A DNA stretch of 64,000 nucleotides, from positions 248,001 through 312,000 of the forward strand of contig NZ_JBGCCT010000001.1 of the NCBI RefSeq assembly GCF_041260665.1, in the 5' to 3' direction. The notes beneath the pieces are model-generated. The model was not told where the DNA came from. It was given only the letters and a program-made list of their open reading frames with translations, and made no database searches. Made by a program: the position numbers and the translations under genes. Of the stretch, positions 31,888 to 41,019 are shown one piece after another. The stretch is from Catenulispora sp. GP43 (GTDB taxonomy: Bacteria; Actinomycetota; Actinomycetes; Streptomycetales; Catenulisporaceae). The first letter of the stretch is position 1. Each line of letters starts with the position of its first letter.

Positions 31888-32792
31888 GCCCTCGCTCCCC
31901 GGTACTCGACCGCGGCATCGGTCAGCCGCAGATAGGCGTCCTCCAACGACGTCGCCTGCCGCGCCGCCTCCAGCACCAGCACACCGGCCCCGTGCGCGAG
32001 TCGTGCCACGGCGTCGCCGGCCAGCCCGACCACCCGCACCGTGTCCGCGCCTTCGGGCGTGACCTGGGCCCCGGCCGCCGCCAGCACCGTGATCAGCCGG
32101 CCGGGGTCATCGGTGCGCACGCTCAAAGACCCGCCGCTGTAACGATCGATCAGCTCACGCGCCGGGATGTCGGCGATCAGCCGGCCCCGCCCGATCACCA
32201 CCAGGTGGTCGGCGGTGTTCTCCATCTCGCTCATCAGGTGGCTGGAGACGAACACCGTGCGCCCCTCGGCCGCCAACCCCTTCATCAGGTCCCTGATCCA
32301 GCGGATGCCCTCCGGGTCGAGACCGTTGACCGGCTCGTCGAACATCAGGATCCCGGGATCGCCGAGCAGGGCGGTCGCGATCCCCAGCCGCTGCCGCATG
32401 CCGAGGCTGAAGCCGCCGACCCGGTCCCGGGCCACGTCGGTCAGCCCGACCCGGGCCAGCACCTCGTCCACCCGCCGCTCCGGAAGCCTTCCGGCGGCGG
32501 CCACGGCGCGCAGATGCTGCCGCGCGCTGCGGCCGGGATGCACTCCCCCAGCGTCGAGCAGCATGCCGACATGGGTCAACGGCCGCTCCAGCGCGGCGTA
32601 GGGCCGGCCGTCGACCCGGATCCGGCCGGACGTCGGCAGGTCCAGCCCGAGGACCGCGCGCATGGTGGTGGACTTGCCGGCCCCGTTCGGCCCCAGGAAC
32701 CCGGTCACCCGCCCCGGACGCACGCTGAACGTCAGGTCGCGCACCGCGTATCGGTCGCCGTAGCGCTTGCTCAGACCTTCGATCTCGATCAT
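31884..32792 (-). CDS. ABC transporter ATP-binding protein
   Basis: 302 residues. Walker A GPNGAGKST, signature FSLGMRQRL, Walker B ILMFDEP and the switch His in SSHLM are all present, so it is an active ATPase of the ABC-2 partner type (CcmA/NodI-like). The C-terminal part (about 215-300) is a regulatory extension common in drug exporters. It is coupled to the permease and divergent from the histidine kinase gene across 128 bases. Confidence 0.93.
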   Translation of the reverse strand: MIEIEGLSKRYGDRYAVRDLTFSVRPGRVTGFLGPNGAGKSTTMRAVLGLDLPTSGRIRVDGRPYAALERPLTHVGMLLDAGGVHPGRSARQHLRAVAAAGRLPERRVDEVLARVGLTDVARDRVGGFSLGMRQRLGIATALLGDPGILMFDEPVNGLDPEGIRWIRDLMKGLAAEGRTVFVSSHLMSEMENTADHLVVIGRGRLIADIPARELIDRYSGGSLSVRTDDPGRLITVLAAAGAQVTPEGADTVRVVGLAGDAVARLAHGAGVLVLEAARQATSLEDAYLRLTDAAVEYRGARA

Positions 32793-32920
32793 GTATCAAG
32801 GGTCGTAGCCGCCGCGGGCCCACACATCGGAGCAGGGGCCGATCTCCCGGCCTCCTACCCGGGTATGGTTTCCGCCCGACCGCGTTGATCACCGTACGCT
32901 CGCGGGCTTACCGTCGGCAG

Positions 32921-34126
32921 ATGGCCGACGTCGCGGCACGCCCCGTCCCGCTCGCCCCACGAATACGCCGGATGCGCCCCTGGCACTGGATCGCGCTGGA
33001 CGCCGTGGTGGCGCTGATGTTCCTGCTGCCGGTGGGGTCGGGCCGGACGCGCGGCCCGGCGCATCAGAACCCGTGGTTGTCGGTGCTGGTCCTCGCGGTG
33101 ACGCTGGTCTTCCTGGCCCGCCGCCGCTACCCGATGACCGTCTGCCTGCTGCTCACCGCCGCGACCGTCGCGCTGGCCACGTCCGCGCCGCCCTACGACG
33201 GCTACGGGCCGTTCGCGATGATGTTCGCGCTCTACACCGTCGCCACGACCCGCCCGGGCCGCGTCACCGTGCTGGCCTCCGCCGGGGTCCTGGCGGTGGC
33301 ACTGGTGATCTTGACCGGCCTGCACTACCCGCCGTCGGTCGTCGCGCTCAGCGGGGTCGCGATCGGCGTCGCGCCGTCCCTGACCGGCTATGGCGTGCGC
33401 CAGCAACGGCAGTACCGCTCGGCCATGGCCGCGGTGCGCGCCCGCAGGATCGAGGCCGAGGTCGCCTCCAGAATGGCCGAGGAGAGACTGCGCATCGCGC
33501 GGGAACTACACGACGTGGTGGCGCACGCACTCAGCCTGATCACCGTGCAGGCCGGGGTCGCCGTGTTCCGCGAGCACGAGGCCGAGCAGATGCGCACGAC
33601 ACTGACCGCGATCGAGGAGACCGGCCGGACGGCGATGGGCGACATGCGCCGGCTGCTCGGCGTCCTGCGCGGCGCGCCGGCCCCGAGCACCGACGAGCCC
33701 CCGGCATCGGGTCCCGAACCGGCACCAGACCGCGAACCGGTACCGGACCTGCCCGACATCGGCGCCCTCATCGCCCAGGCGGCACAGGCGGGTCTGCGCA
33801 TCACCCTGCGGGAGGAGGGCGAGCGCCGAACCGTCCCCGCCGCCGTGGGCCTGGCGGTGTACCGGATCGTGCAGGAGTCGCTGACCAACATCCTGCGACA
33901 CGCCCGGACCGGTTCCGGCTCGGTGCTGCTGCGATTCGAGCCGCACGAGGTGGCCGTGACGATCGCCGATCCCCCGCCGCCCGACGGCCTGCCGCCCGCT
34001 CCCGTGGGCCCGCCCGGGCACGGCCTGCGCGGCATGGCCGAGCGCGCCGCGCTGTTCGGCGGCACGTTCTCGGCCGGGCCCGCGGACGGCGGCGGATTCG
34101 CGGTCACGGCGAGGTTCCCCGCGTGA
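32921..34126 (+). CDS. NarL-type sensor histidine kinase
   Basis: 401 residues. Five or six membrane helices lie in the first 160 residues, with no large extracellular domain. The HisKA_3 motif ARELHDVVAHALS follows (His197) and the ATPase domain has VQESLTNILRHA and GPPGHGLRGMAERA. ATG 32921 is used rather than TTG 32885, as TACCGT (32909-32914) lies six bases before it, so leaderless. Kinases of this membrane type sense envelope or antibiotic stress. It is coupled by GTGA to the response regulator and divergent from an ABC exporter. Confidence 0.92.
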   Translation: MADVAARPVPLAPRIRRMRPWHWIALDAVVALMFLLPVGSGRTRGPAHQNPWLSVLVLAVTLVFLARRRYPMTVCLLLTAATVALATSAPPYDGYGPFAMMFALYTVATTRPGRVTVLASAGVLAVALVILTGLHYPPSVVALSGVAIGVAPSLTGYGVRQQRQYRSAMAAVRARRIEAEVASRMAEERLRIARELHDVVAHALSLITVQAGVAVFREHEAEQMRTTLTAIEETGRTAMGDMRRLLGVLRGAPAPSTDEPPASGPEPAPDREPVPDLPDIGALIAQAAQAGLRITLREEGERRTVPAAVGLAVYRIVQESLTNILRHARTGSGSVLLRFEPHEVAVTIADPPPPDGLPPAPVGPPGHGLRGMAERAALFGGTFSAGPADGGGFAVTARFPA

Positions 34127-34791
34127 GCCGCATCCTGATCGCCGACGACCAGGCGCTGCTGCGCGCCTCGCTGCGGGCCCTGGTCAACGGCTACGACGGC
34201 TGCGTGGTGGTCGGCGAGGCCGCGAACGGCGCGCAGGCCGTGGAACTGGCCGCCGCCCTGCGCCCCGACCTGGTGCTGATGGACGTGCGGATGCCGGTCC
34301 TGGACGGCATCGAGGCCACCCGCCGGATCACCGCGGCCGATCCGGCGGTCAGGGTCCTGATCCTGACCACCTTCGACCTCGACGAGTACGTCTACGAGGG
34401 CCTGCTCGCCGGCGCCAGCGGCTTCCTGCTCAAGGACTCGCCGCCGGCCGACCTGGTCAAGGCGGTCGAGGTGATCCGCGGCGGCGAGGCCCTGCTGACC
34501 CCGGCCGCGACCCGTCGGCTGATCACCGAGTTCGTCAAAGGACGCAAGGCTAGAACCCACGCGGCACCACCACCGAATACCGGCGCCCTGGACCACCTGA
34601 CCGCCCGCGAACGCGAGGTCCTGACCCTCGTCGCGCGCGGCCTGTCGAACACCGAGATCGGTGCCGAGCTCTTCGTCTCGATGTCGACCGTCAAGACCCA
34701 CATGTCGGCGCTGCTGGCCAAACTCGGCGCCCGCGACCGGGCCCAGCTGGTGATCCGCGCCTATGAAGCCGGCGTGGTGCGCGCGGGATAG
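34123..34791 (+). CDS. NarL/LuxR-type response regulator
   Basis: 222 residues. The receiver domain has ADDQ, phosphorylated Asp54 in LVLMDVRMP and Lys in LLKDSP. The C-terminal LuxR helix-turn-helix (LTAREREVLTLVARGLSNTEIGAELF) begins near residue 155. It is the cognate partner of the upstream kinase, whose stop overlaps its GTG. The likely target is the divergent ABC operon and its own promoter. Confidence 0.95.
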   Translation: MSRILIADDQALLRASLRALVNGYDGCVVVGEAANGAQAVELAAALRPDLVLMDVRMPVLDGIEATRRITAADPAVRVLILTTFDLDEYVYEGLLAGASGFLLKDSPPADLVKAVEVIRGGEALLTPAATRRLITEFVKGRKARTHAAPPPNTGALDHLTAREREVLTLVARGLSNTEIGAELFVSMSTVKTHMSALLAKLGARDRAQLVIRAYEAGVVRAG

Positions 34792-34801
34792 CGCTGAGCG
34801 C

Positions 34802-35539
34802 CTAAAGCCCGCCGGCCACCCTCAGCACCGCGCCGGTGGCATAACTCGCGTCATCGCTGAGCAGCCACGCGATGGCCGCCGCGATCTCCTCCGGCTCGCC
34901 GGGCCGCCCGAGAGCCACCAGCGCGCCGCGCTTTTCGGCACGGTCCGGGTCTCCCATGTCGGCGTGGATGCGGGTCCGGACAAGACCGGCCTGCACCGAG
35001 TTCACCCGGATCCCGTCCGGCCCCAGCTCCCGCGACAGCCCCACGGTGATCGAGTCGACCGCGGCCTTGGCTCCGGCGTAGTGCACATAGTCATTCGGGG
35101 AACCGAGGGTCGCCGCCCCGGAGGAGACGTTCACGATCGCGCCGCCCCCGCGCTGCGCCATCTCCTTGGCCGCGCGCCGGCAGCACAGCAGATAGCCGAC
35201 CACGTTCACGTCCACGACCCGGCGGATGTCCGCCGCGTCGGCGTCCACGAGCCGGGTCAGCGGACCGGTCACGCCGGCGTTGTTCACCAACCCGGTCAGC
35301 CCGCCGAGCTCGCCGATCGCGGTGTCGAAGAGCCGCTCCACGTCCGCCTCGTCGGTGGTGTCCATCCGGACCGGCACGCACCGGCGGCCGAGCTCGCGGA
35401 CCTCCGCGGCGGTCGCCTCGGCCGAGGCGTCGTCGCTGAGATAGCTGAAGGCGATGTCGTGGCCGTCGCGGGCCAGGCGCAGGGCGGTGGCCCGGCCGAT
35501 GCCGCGGCCGCCTCCGGTGATGATGGTGACGCGTTCCAT
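34802..35539 (-). CDS. SDR-family oxidoreductase
   Basis: 245 residues. NAD(P) loop TGGGRGIG, NNAG, Ser in NVSSGAA, YAGAK (Tyr and Lys) and VQAGLVRT. It resembles FabG-like and sugar dehydrogenases but the substrate is not fixed. ATG 35539 is six bases after TAGCGT (35546-35551), so leaderless. It converges with the response regulator (10 bases between coding ends) and is divergent from the PAP2 gene. Confidence 0.88.
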   Translation of the reverse strand: MERVTIITGGGRGIGRATALRLARDGHDIAFSYLSDDASAEATAAEVRELGRRCVPVRMDTTDEADVERLFDTAIGELGGLTGLVNNAGVTGPLTRLVDADAADIRRVVDVNVVGYLLCCRRAAKEMAQRGGGAIVNVSSGAATLGSPNDYVHYAGAKAAVDSITVGLSRELGPDGIRVNSVQAGLVRTRIHADMGDPDRAEKRGALVALGRPGEPEEIAAAIAWLLSDDASYATGAVLRVAGGL

Positions 35540-35581
35540 ACCGGCACGCTAGCCGGTCGGCGTATGCGAGAGTTGTTCTTG

Positions 35582-36370
35582 ATGACAGATGCGCAGATCG
35601 CCGCTTCCGCCTCAGGTACCGGCGAGCCCGGCACCGTCCGGGAAGAAGTCCCGGCTGCCGGACCGGACGCGGGGAAGCAGGTCCCGGAGTGGCGGCGCGC
35701 GCTGCGGCAGCCCGAGATCCGGATCCCGCTGATCCTGCTGGGCGTCTTCCTCGTGCTCTGGGTACTCGTCCTGGCCCGGCCGACGTTCCTGACCTCGTTC
35801 GACGTGTGGGCCCGGGACCACGTCCAGAACGTGGCGCACGCGACCGACGGGCACCACCGCTGGCCCGTCTTCAAGACCATCGCCGACCTCGGCGGCGGCG
35901 TCACCGTCCACGGCGTGCCGTTCCCGGTCCAGGTGCCGATGGCCGCGATGGCGCTGGTCGGCCTCGGCGCGGCGGCGGTACGGCGCAGCTGGCGCCCGAT
36001 CCTCGCGATGGCGGCCGGCTACGCGGCCCTGCTGGTCGTGCTGCTCCTGAAGGCCGTCGGCGACCGGCCCGGCCCCAGTATGGCCGGCCAGGCGCTGTCT
36101 GGCGGCCTCGGCTACTTCCCGTCCGGCCACACCGGCAACACGATGCTCGGATACGGCACCGCGGCGCTGATCCTGGCCTTCGTGTTCACCGGGCACCGGG
36201 CCCGGATCGCGATCGCCGCCGCGATGACGCTGTGGGCGCTGGCCGTGGGCTTCTCGCTGGTGTGGATGGACTACCACTGGGTGTCGGACGTGCTCGGCTC
36301 GTACGCGTTGTGCGGCGCCGCGCTCTTCGGCGTGGCGCGGGTGCTCGGGTTCCGACTCAGCCGTTCTTGA
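35582..36370 (+). CDS. PAP2-family phosphatase, membrane-bound
   Basis: 262 residues. A charged N-terminal arm is followed by about six membrane segments. The phosphatase motifs are LKAVGDRPGP, FPSGHTGN and a final DYHWVSDVLG. Enzymes of this type hydrolyse lipid phosphates such as undecaprenyl pyrophosphate or phosphatidate. ATG 35582 is taken because it has a GAGAG site upstream; ATG 35564 (six residues longer) cannot be excluded. Its last 14 bases overlap the cinA gene on the other strand. Confidence 0.86.
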   Translation: MTDAQIAASASGTGEPGTVREEVPAAGPDAGKQVPEWRRALRQPEIRIPLILLGVFLVLWVLVLARPTFLTSFDVWARDHVQNVAHATDGHHRWPVFKTIADLGGGVTVHGVPFPVQVPMAAMALVGLGAAAVRRSWRPILAMAAGYAALLVVLLLKAVGDRPGPSMAGQALSGGLGYFPSGHTGNTMLGYGTAALILAFVFTGHRARIAIAAAMTLWALAVGFSLVWMDYHWVSDVLGSYALCGAALFGVARVLGFRLSRS

Positions 36371-36836
36371 ACGCCAGGGCCAGGGCCTGCCGGACCGCCT
36401 GCGCGCGGATGGCCTCACGGTCACCGGTCAGCCGCAGCTCCTCGGCGATCGGCTCCGAGCCGGGGCCCGCGTACCCGATGTAGACGAGCCCCACCGGCTT
36501 GCCGTCCTGCTCGGTGGGCCCGGCGACACCGGTCGTGGCCAGGCCGACATCCGCACCGAGCAGACGCCGGACGCCCGCCGCCATCTGCCGTGCCACCTCG
36601 GCGTCCACCGCGCCCTCGCGGGCCAGCAGGGCGGCGTCCACGCCGAGCACCGAGGCCTTGATCTCGGTGGCGTAGGCGGTCACAGAGCCGCGGAACACTG
36701 CCGAAGCGCCCGGAACAGAGGTGATCGCCGCGGCCAGCAGCCCGCCGGTCAGCGACTCCGCGACCGCGACGGTGAAGCCCTCGGCCGTACCGTCCAGGAC
36801 CAGGCGGCGGGCGAGGTCTCCGGTCCCGTCAGCCAC
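36357..36836 (-). CDS. cinA: CinA C-terminal domain protein (nicotinamide-nucleotide amidase, PncC-like)
   Basis: 159 residues, containing only the C-terminal CinA/PncC domain. Conserved blocks are AESLTGGLLA, FRGSVTAYAT and GVAGPTEQDGKPVGLVYIG. Enzymes of this type deamidate nicotinamide mononucleotide to nicotinate mononucleotide. GTG 36836 overlaps the stop of pgsA by eight bases. The order rimO-pgsA-cinA is widely conserved in actinomycetes. The usual next genes (clgR, recA) are not here; the convergent PAP2 gene overlaps its end. Confidence 0.88.
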   Translation of the reverse strand: MADGTGDLARRLVLDGTAEGFTVAVAESLTGGLLAAAITSVPGASAVFRGSVTAYATEIKASVLGVDAALLAREGAVDAEVARQMAAGVRRLLGADVGLATTGVAGPTEQDGKPVGLVYIGYAGPGSEPIAEELRLTGDREAIRAQAVRQALALAFKNG

Positions 36837-37437
36837 CGCGCTTCTCCCCGGCCATCCGCAGCCGCACCGCCCGCACGACGTAGTCCACCCCGGTCACCAC
36901 CGTCAGCACCAGCGCGGCGGCCATCGTCACCACGCTCACCCAGTGCCACCACTGCGCCGTGGTCGGGATCAGGTAGAAGAGGATCGCGAAGCCCTGCAGG
37001 AAGGTCTTGAGCTTGCCGCCCTGGCTGGCCGCGATCACGCCGTACTTCAGCACCCAGAACCGCAGCAGCGTGACACCCAGCTCGCGGGCCAGTATCACGA
37101 TCGTGACCCACCAGCTCAGCTCGCCGAGCGCGCTGAGGATCACCAGCGCGGTGCCCATCAGGGCCTTGTCGGCGATGGGGTCGGCGATCTTGCCGAAGTC
37201 GGTGACCAGGTTGCGGGCCCGGGCGACCTTGCCGTCCAGGGTGTCGGTGATGTTCGCGACCACGAACACCGCGCAGGCCATGCCCCGCCAGGCCGCCGAC
37301 TGGCCGTGGTCGTACGCCAGCAGGAACCCGAAGACCGGGACCAGCAGCAGCCGCACCATCGTCAGGATGTTGGCCATGTTCCACAGACCCGCCGGGGACG
37401 CCTCCTGCGTCAGCGGGTCTGGGGGCGCGGGCTTCAC
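36829..37437 (-). CDS. pgsA: CDP-diacylglycerol--glycerol-3-phosphate 3-phosphatidyltransferase
   Basis: 202 residues with about five membrane helices. The CDP-alcohol phosphotransferase motif D-x2-DG-x2-AR-x8-G-x3-D-x3-D is complete in [13 protein letters not shown] and [11 protein letters not shown]. It makes phosphatidylglycerol phosphate in the cytoplasmic membrane, the precursor of phosphatidylglycerol and cardiolipin. GTG 37437 overlaps the rimO stop by four bases (GTGA), and cinA starts inside its own end. No promoter is visible in front of it, so it is cotranscribed with rimO. Confidence 0.92.
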   Translation of the reverse strand: MKPAPPDPLTQEASPAGLWNMANILTMVRLLLVPVFGFLLAYDHGQSAAWRGMACAVFVVANITDTLDGKVARARNLVTDFGKIADPIADKALMGTALVILSALGELSWWVTIVILARELGVTLLRFWVLKYGVIAASQGGKLKTFLQGFAILFYLIPTTAQWWHWVSVVTMAAALVLTVVTGVDYVVRAVRLRMAGEKRGG

Positions 37438-39041
37438 CCGACCAAGCTTAGGGGAGTGATCGCCACGGCGTGCAGATCCACTCCCTCGCTCCCGACCACC
37501 TTCGCCGGCACGATCGCGCCCGGCACGAGCTCCACCGCGGGGGCACCCGGCTCCAGGGCCGGGACCAGCATGACCGAGCCGTCGACCTCCGGGCCCTGGA
37601 AGGCCGCGCGGCCCTCGGCCACGCCGTCGTGCGCCACGGATTCCACGAGCACGTCGATACGCTCGCCGACCCGGTCCTCGGCGCGCTGCGCGGTCAGCTC
37701 CTCGGCCAGGCCGGTCAGGTGCGCCACGCGCTCGGCGATCTCGTCCTCGTCGAGCTTGCCGTCGTAGCCGGCGGCCTCGGTGCCGTCCTCGTCGGAGTAC
37801 CCGAACACGCCGATCGCGTCCAGCCGCGCCTGCGACAGGAACGTCTCCAGCTCCTCGAAGTCCGCGGCGGTCTCGCCCGGGAAGCCGACGATGAAATTGG
37901 ACCGGACCCCGGCGTGCGGCACCCGGGTGCGGATGGTCTCCAGCAGCTCCAGAAACGCCTCGGTGCCGCCGAAGCGGCGCATCCGGCGCAGCAGGCCGGG
38001 GGAAGAGTGCTGGAAGGAGAGGTCGAAGTAGGGCACGACGCCCTCGGTGGAAGCCATCACGTCGATCAGCGTCGGGCGCATCTCGGCCGGCTGCAAGTAG
38101 CTGACCCGCAGCCAGTCCACGCCGTCGATCCCGGCCAGCTCCGGCAGCAGCGTCTCCAGCAGCTTCAGGTCGCCGAGGTCCTTGCCGTAGGAAGTGGAGT
38201 TCTCCGAGACCAGGACCAGCTCGCGCACGCCCTGCCCGGCCAGCCAGCGGGCCTCGTCGAGGATGTCGTGCGGGCGGCGGGACAGGTAGGAGCCGCGGAA
38301 GGCCGGGATGGCGCAGAACGAGCAGCGGCGGTCGCAGCCGGAGGCCAGCTTCAGCGGGGCCGAGGGGCCGTCGTCGAGGCGGCGGCGCACCACGCGGCGG
38401 GTCGGCGGGGCGACCGGGGACAGGGTCGGGTCGTCCGGGCGCTCGGCGGTCTCGGTCCCGGGCTCGCTCCCGGTCCCGGTCGCGGTCCCGGCCGCGACGG
38501 CCGTCTCGGCGACGTCCCCGGTGTCGCCGTGGCCCGGCACCGCGACACCGCCCTTGGCGGCCTGCCGGTCCACCGGCGTCAGCGGGAGCAGGGTGCGCCG
38601 GTCGCGCGGGACATGGGAGACCGGGCGCTCGCCGTGCAGGATCGAGTTCAGCCGCGCGCTGATGTCCTGGTAGTCGTCGAAGCCCAGGACTGCGTCGGCC
38701 TCCGGCAGCGCCTCGGCCAGCTGCTGGCCGTAGCGCTCGGCGAGGCAGCCGACGGCGACGACGGCCTTGGGGCCGGCCCCTGCCGCGTTCTCAGCCTTCG
38801 CGTCGGCGGCGGCGATCAGCGTGTCGATCGAGTCCTTCTTGGCGGCCTCGACGAACCCGCAGGTGTTCACCACCGCGATGTCCGCGCCGTTGGGATCGTC
38901 GACCAGATCCCAGCCGTCGGCCGCGAGCCGGCCGGCCAGCTCCTCGGAGTCCACGTCGTTACGGGCGCAGCCCAGCGTGACCAGGGCCACAGTGCGGCGC
39001 GGAGATGCCTGAGGAGTCGCTGGGGACACGGTGCCGGACAT
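37434..39041 (-). CDS. rimO: Ribosomal protein S12 methylthiotransferase
   Basis: 535 residues. Three N-terminal cluster Cys ([20 protein letters not shown]), the radical SAM motif [10 protein letters not shown], and a C-terminal TRAM domain. RimO inserts a methylthio group on the conserved Asp of S12 (Asp89 in E. coli). A 70-residue insert rich in Gly, Thr and Pro lies between the UPF0004 and radical-SAM domains. ATG 39041 is chosen since TAGCCT (39049-39054) is seven bases upstream; it is probably leaderless. A longer frame to 39083 has no support. First gene of rimO-pgsA-cinA. Confidence 0.93.
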   Translation of the reverse strand: MSGTVSPATPQASPRRTVALVTLGCARNDVDSEELAGRLAADGWDLVDDPNGADIAVVNTCGFVEAAKKDSIDTLIAAADAKAENAAGAGPKAVVAVGCLAERYGQQLAEALPEADAVLGFDDYQDISARLNSILHGERPVSHVPRDRRTLLPLTPVDRQAAKGGVAVPGHGDTGDVAETAVAAGTATGTGSEPGTETAERPDDPTLSPVAPPTRRVVRRRLDDGPSAPLKLASGCDRRCSFCAIPAFRGSYLSRRPHDILDEARWLAGQGVRELVLVSENSTSYGKDLGDLKLLETLLPELAGIDGVDWLRVSYLQPAEMRPTLIDVMASTEGVVPYFDLSFQHSSPGLLRRMRRFGGTEAFLELLETIRTRVPHAGVRSNFIVGFPGETAADFEELETFLSQARLDAIGVFGYSDEDGTEAAGYDGKLDEDEIAERVAHLTGLAEELTAQRAEDRVGERIDVLVESVAHDGVAEGRAAFQGPEVDGSVMLVPALEPGAPAVELVPGAIVPAKVVGSEGVDLHAVAITPLSLVG

Positions 39042-39077
39042 GGCCACCAGGCTACAGCGCGAAGAATAGTTGGCCAG

Positions 39078-39092
39078 ACACAACAGTTGTGT
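39078..39092. promoter_or_regulatory. Perfect 15-base palindrome, probable MarR operator
   Basis: ACACAAC-A-GTTGTGT. A likely -10 box TACAAT (39096-39101) follows four bases later, so binding here would block the MFS/MarR promoter. A second AGACACAA half-site lies at 39110-39117, 34 bases from the first. It is 24 bases from the rimO -10 box on the opposite strand. Confidence 0.72.
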
Positions 39093-39136
39093 GCTTACAA
39101 TGGTTATGCAGACACAATCTTTCTTGGGGAGGCTCC

Positions 39137-40591
39137 GTGCCCGAGAGCGCGAACCGTCGTTATCTCATCCTGGCCATCTGCTGTCTGAGCCTGTTCATCG
39201 TCGGTGTGGACAACACCGCCGTGAACGTGGCCCTGCCCTCCATCCAGCGCGACCTGCGCGCCCCGGTCTCCGGGCTGCAGTGGACCATCGACGCCTACAC
39301 CCTCACCCTGGCCTCGCTGCTGATCCTGGCCGGCTCGCTCGGCGACCGGTTCGGCCGGCGCCGCGTGTTCATGACCGGCACCTCGTTGTTCGTCGTCGGT
39401 TCGGTGCTGTGCGCGCTGGCGCCCAACCTCGGCGCGCTGGTCGGCTCGCGCGCCCTGCAGGGCGTCGGCGGCGCCATGATGAACCCGGTCGCGATGTCGA
39501 TCATCACCAACGTGTTCACCGACAACAAGGACCGCGCCAAGGCGATAGGCGTGTGGTCGGCGGCATTCGGGGTGAGCATGGCGGCCGGCCCGGTGGTCGG
39601 CGGCCTGCTGCTGAGCGCGGCCAGCTGGCGGTCCATCTTCTGGCTGAACGTGCCGATCGGGGTCGCGGCCGTGCTGCTGACCGGGATCTTCGTGCCGGAG
39701 TCCAAGGCCCCGAGGGCCCGCCGCTTCGACCCGGTCGGGCAGGTGCTCGGCATCGCGTTCCTGGCCGGCGTCACCTACGCGATCATCGAGGCGCCGCGGG
39801 TCGGGTGGGTGTCGGGGCAGACCGTGGCCGTGTTCGTGGCGGCCGTCGCGGCGGCCGCCGGCTTCGTGGCCTACGAACTGCGCCGCGAACAGCCGCTGAT
39901 CGACCCGCGGTTCTTCCGGAGCCTGCCGTTCTCCGGCGCCACGCTGATGGCGATCTCGGGGTTCCTGGCCCTGTCCGGGTTCCTGTTCATGAACACCCTG
40001 TATCTGCAGGACGCCCTCGGCTACAGCGCGCTGAAGGCCGGACTGCTGACCCTGCCGATCGCGGCGGCCAGCGTCATCGTCGGGCCGCGCTCGGGCCGCT
40101 GGGTGGCCGACCACGGCCCGCGGGTCCCGCTGATCGCCGCCGGCGTGCTGCTGGCGCTCAGCGCCCTGCTGCTGACCGGGCTGAGCGCGACGACGCCGGT
40201 GGCGCTGCTGCTGATCGCCTACGCGATCCTGGGCGTGGGCTTCGGCACCCTCAACCCGCCGATCACCAACACCGCGGTCTCCGGCATGCCGCGGGCGCAG
40301 GCCGGCGTCGCGGCGGCGGTGGCCTCCACCAGCCGGCAGGTCGGGCAGACGCTCGGCGTGGCGATCATCGGCTCGGTGGTGGTGGCCCGGGCGACGGGCC
40401 CGGCCCGCACCGGTCTGCCGGCGGCCAGCCACGCGGGCTGGTGGATCCTGTTCGGCTGCGGCCTTGCAGTGTTCGTACTAGGTATGCTCACGACCGGTAA
40501 GCACGCGGCGGCGACGGCCGCGCGCACCTCGGCCCAGCTGACCGAGCAGGCCGAGCCGACCACCGACACGGGGATCCCCGCACTGCGATGA
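39137..40591 (+). CDS. MFS drug-efflux pump, DHA2 type
   Basis: 484 residues with about 14 membrane segments, [11 protein letters not shown] in helix 1 and [11 protein letters not shown] after helix 2, GPVVGGLLL in helix 5. GTG 39137 has GGGGAGG five bases upstream. It overlaps the marR gene by ATGA, so pump and regulator are one operon. A 15-base palindrome lies in its promoter. Substrate unknown. Confidence 0.92.
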   Translation: MPESANRRYLILAICCLSLFIVGVDNTAVNVALPSIQRDLRAPVSGLQWTIDAYTLTLASLLILAGSLGDRFGRRRVFMTGTSLFVVGSVLCALAPNLGALVGSRALQGVGGAMMNPVAMSIITNVFTDNKDRAKAIGVWSAAFGVSMAAGPVVGGLLLSAASWRSIFWLNVPIGVAAVLLTGIFVPESKAPRARRFDPVGQVLGIAFLAGVTYAIIEAPRVGWVSGQTVAVFVAAVAAAAGFVAYELRREQPLIDPRFFRSLPFSGATLMAISGFLALSGFLFMNTLYLQDALGYSALKAGLLTLPIAAASVIVGPRSGRWVADHGPRVPLIAAGVLLALSALLLTGLSATTPVALLLIAYAILGVGFGTLNPPITNTAVSGMPRAQAGVAAAVASTSRQVGQTLGVAIIGSVVVARATGPARTGLPAASHAGWWILFGCGLAVFVLGMLTTGKHAAATAARTSAQLTEQAEPTTDTGIPALR

Positions 40592-41019
40592 CCGACTACC
40601 CCAGCCACGACGCGTACCGCGCACACGCCGCGATGCAGAAGCTGGTGCTCCACCAGCGCGACGTGCGCGGTGCGGTGGAGAAGGCGACCGGCCTGAGCTT
40701 CGGCCGGTCGCGCGCGCTGCGCCGGCTGGTGCACGGCCCGCTCCGGATGAGCGAGCTGGCCGCCCGCCTGGGCTGGGACAAGCCCTACACCACCACCGTG
40801 GTCGACGACCTCGAGGAGCGCGGCCTGGTGACCCGCAGCGTCGCCCCGGACGACCGCCGCGCGAAGATGGTCGAGCTCACCCCCGAGGGACACTCCGCAG
40901 CCGTGACCGCGATCCGGATCCTCGCCGAGCCGGCACCCGGCCTGTCACGGCTGAACGCCGAGGAACTGGCGATCGTGGCGGAGCTGCTGGAGAAGGCTTC
41001 AGACGAGAGCGAGTGCTGA
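40588..41019 (+). CDS. MarR-family regulator of the upstream MFS pump
   Basis: 143 residues. A winged helix (about 40-105: MSELAARLGWDKPYTTTVVDDLEERGLV and the wing PDDRRAKMVELT) between dimerisation helices. Proteins of this group bind short palindromes and are released by phenolic or drug ligands. It is coupled to the pump gene (ATGA), so it probably represses its own operon through the palindrome at 39078. Its last 21 bases overlap the methyltransferase gene on the other strand. Confidence 0.9.
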   Translation: MTDYPSHDAYRAHAAMQKLVLHQRDVRGAVEKATGLSFGRSRALRRLVHGPLRMSELAARLGWDKPYTTTVVDDLEERGLVTRSVAPDDRRAKMVELTPEGHSAAVTAIRILAEPAPGLSRLNAEELAIVAELLEKASDESEC

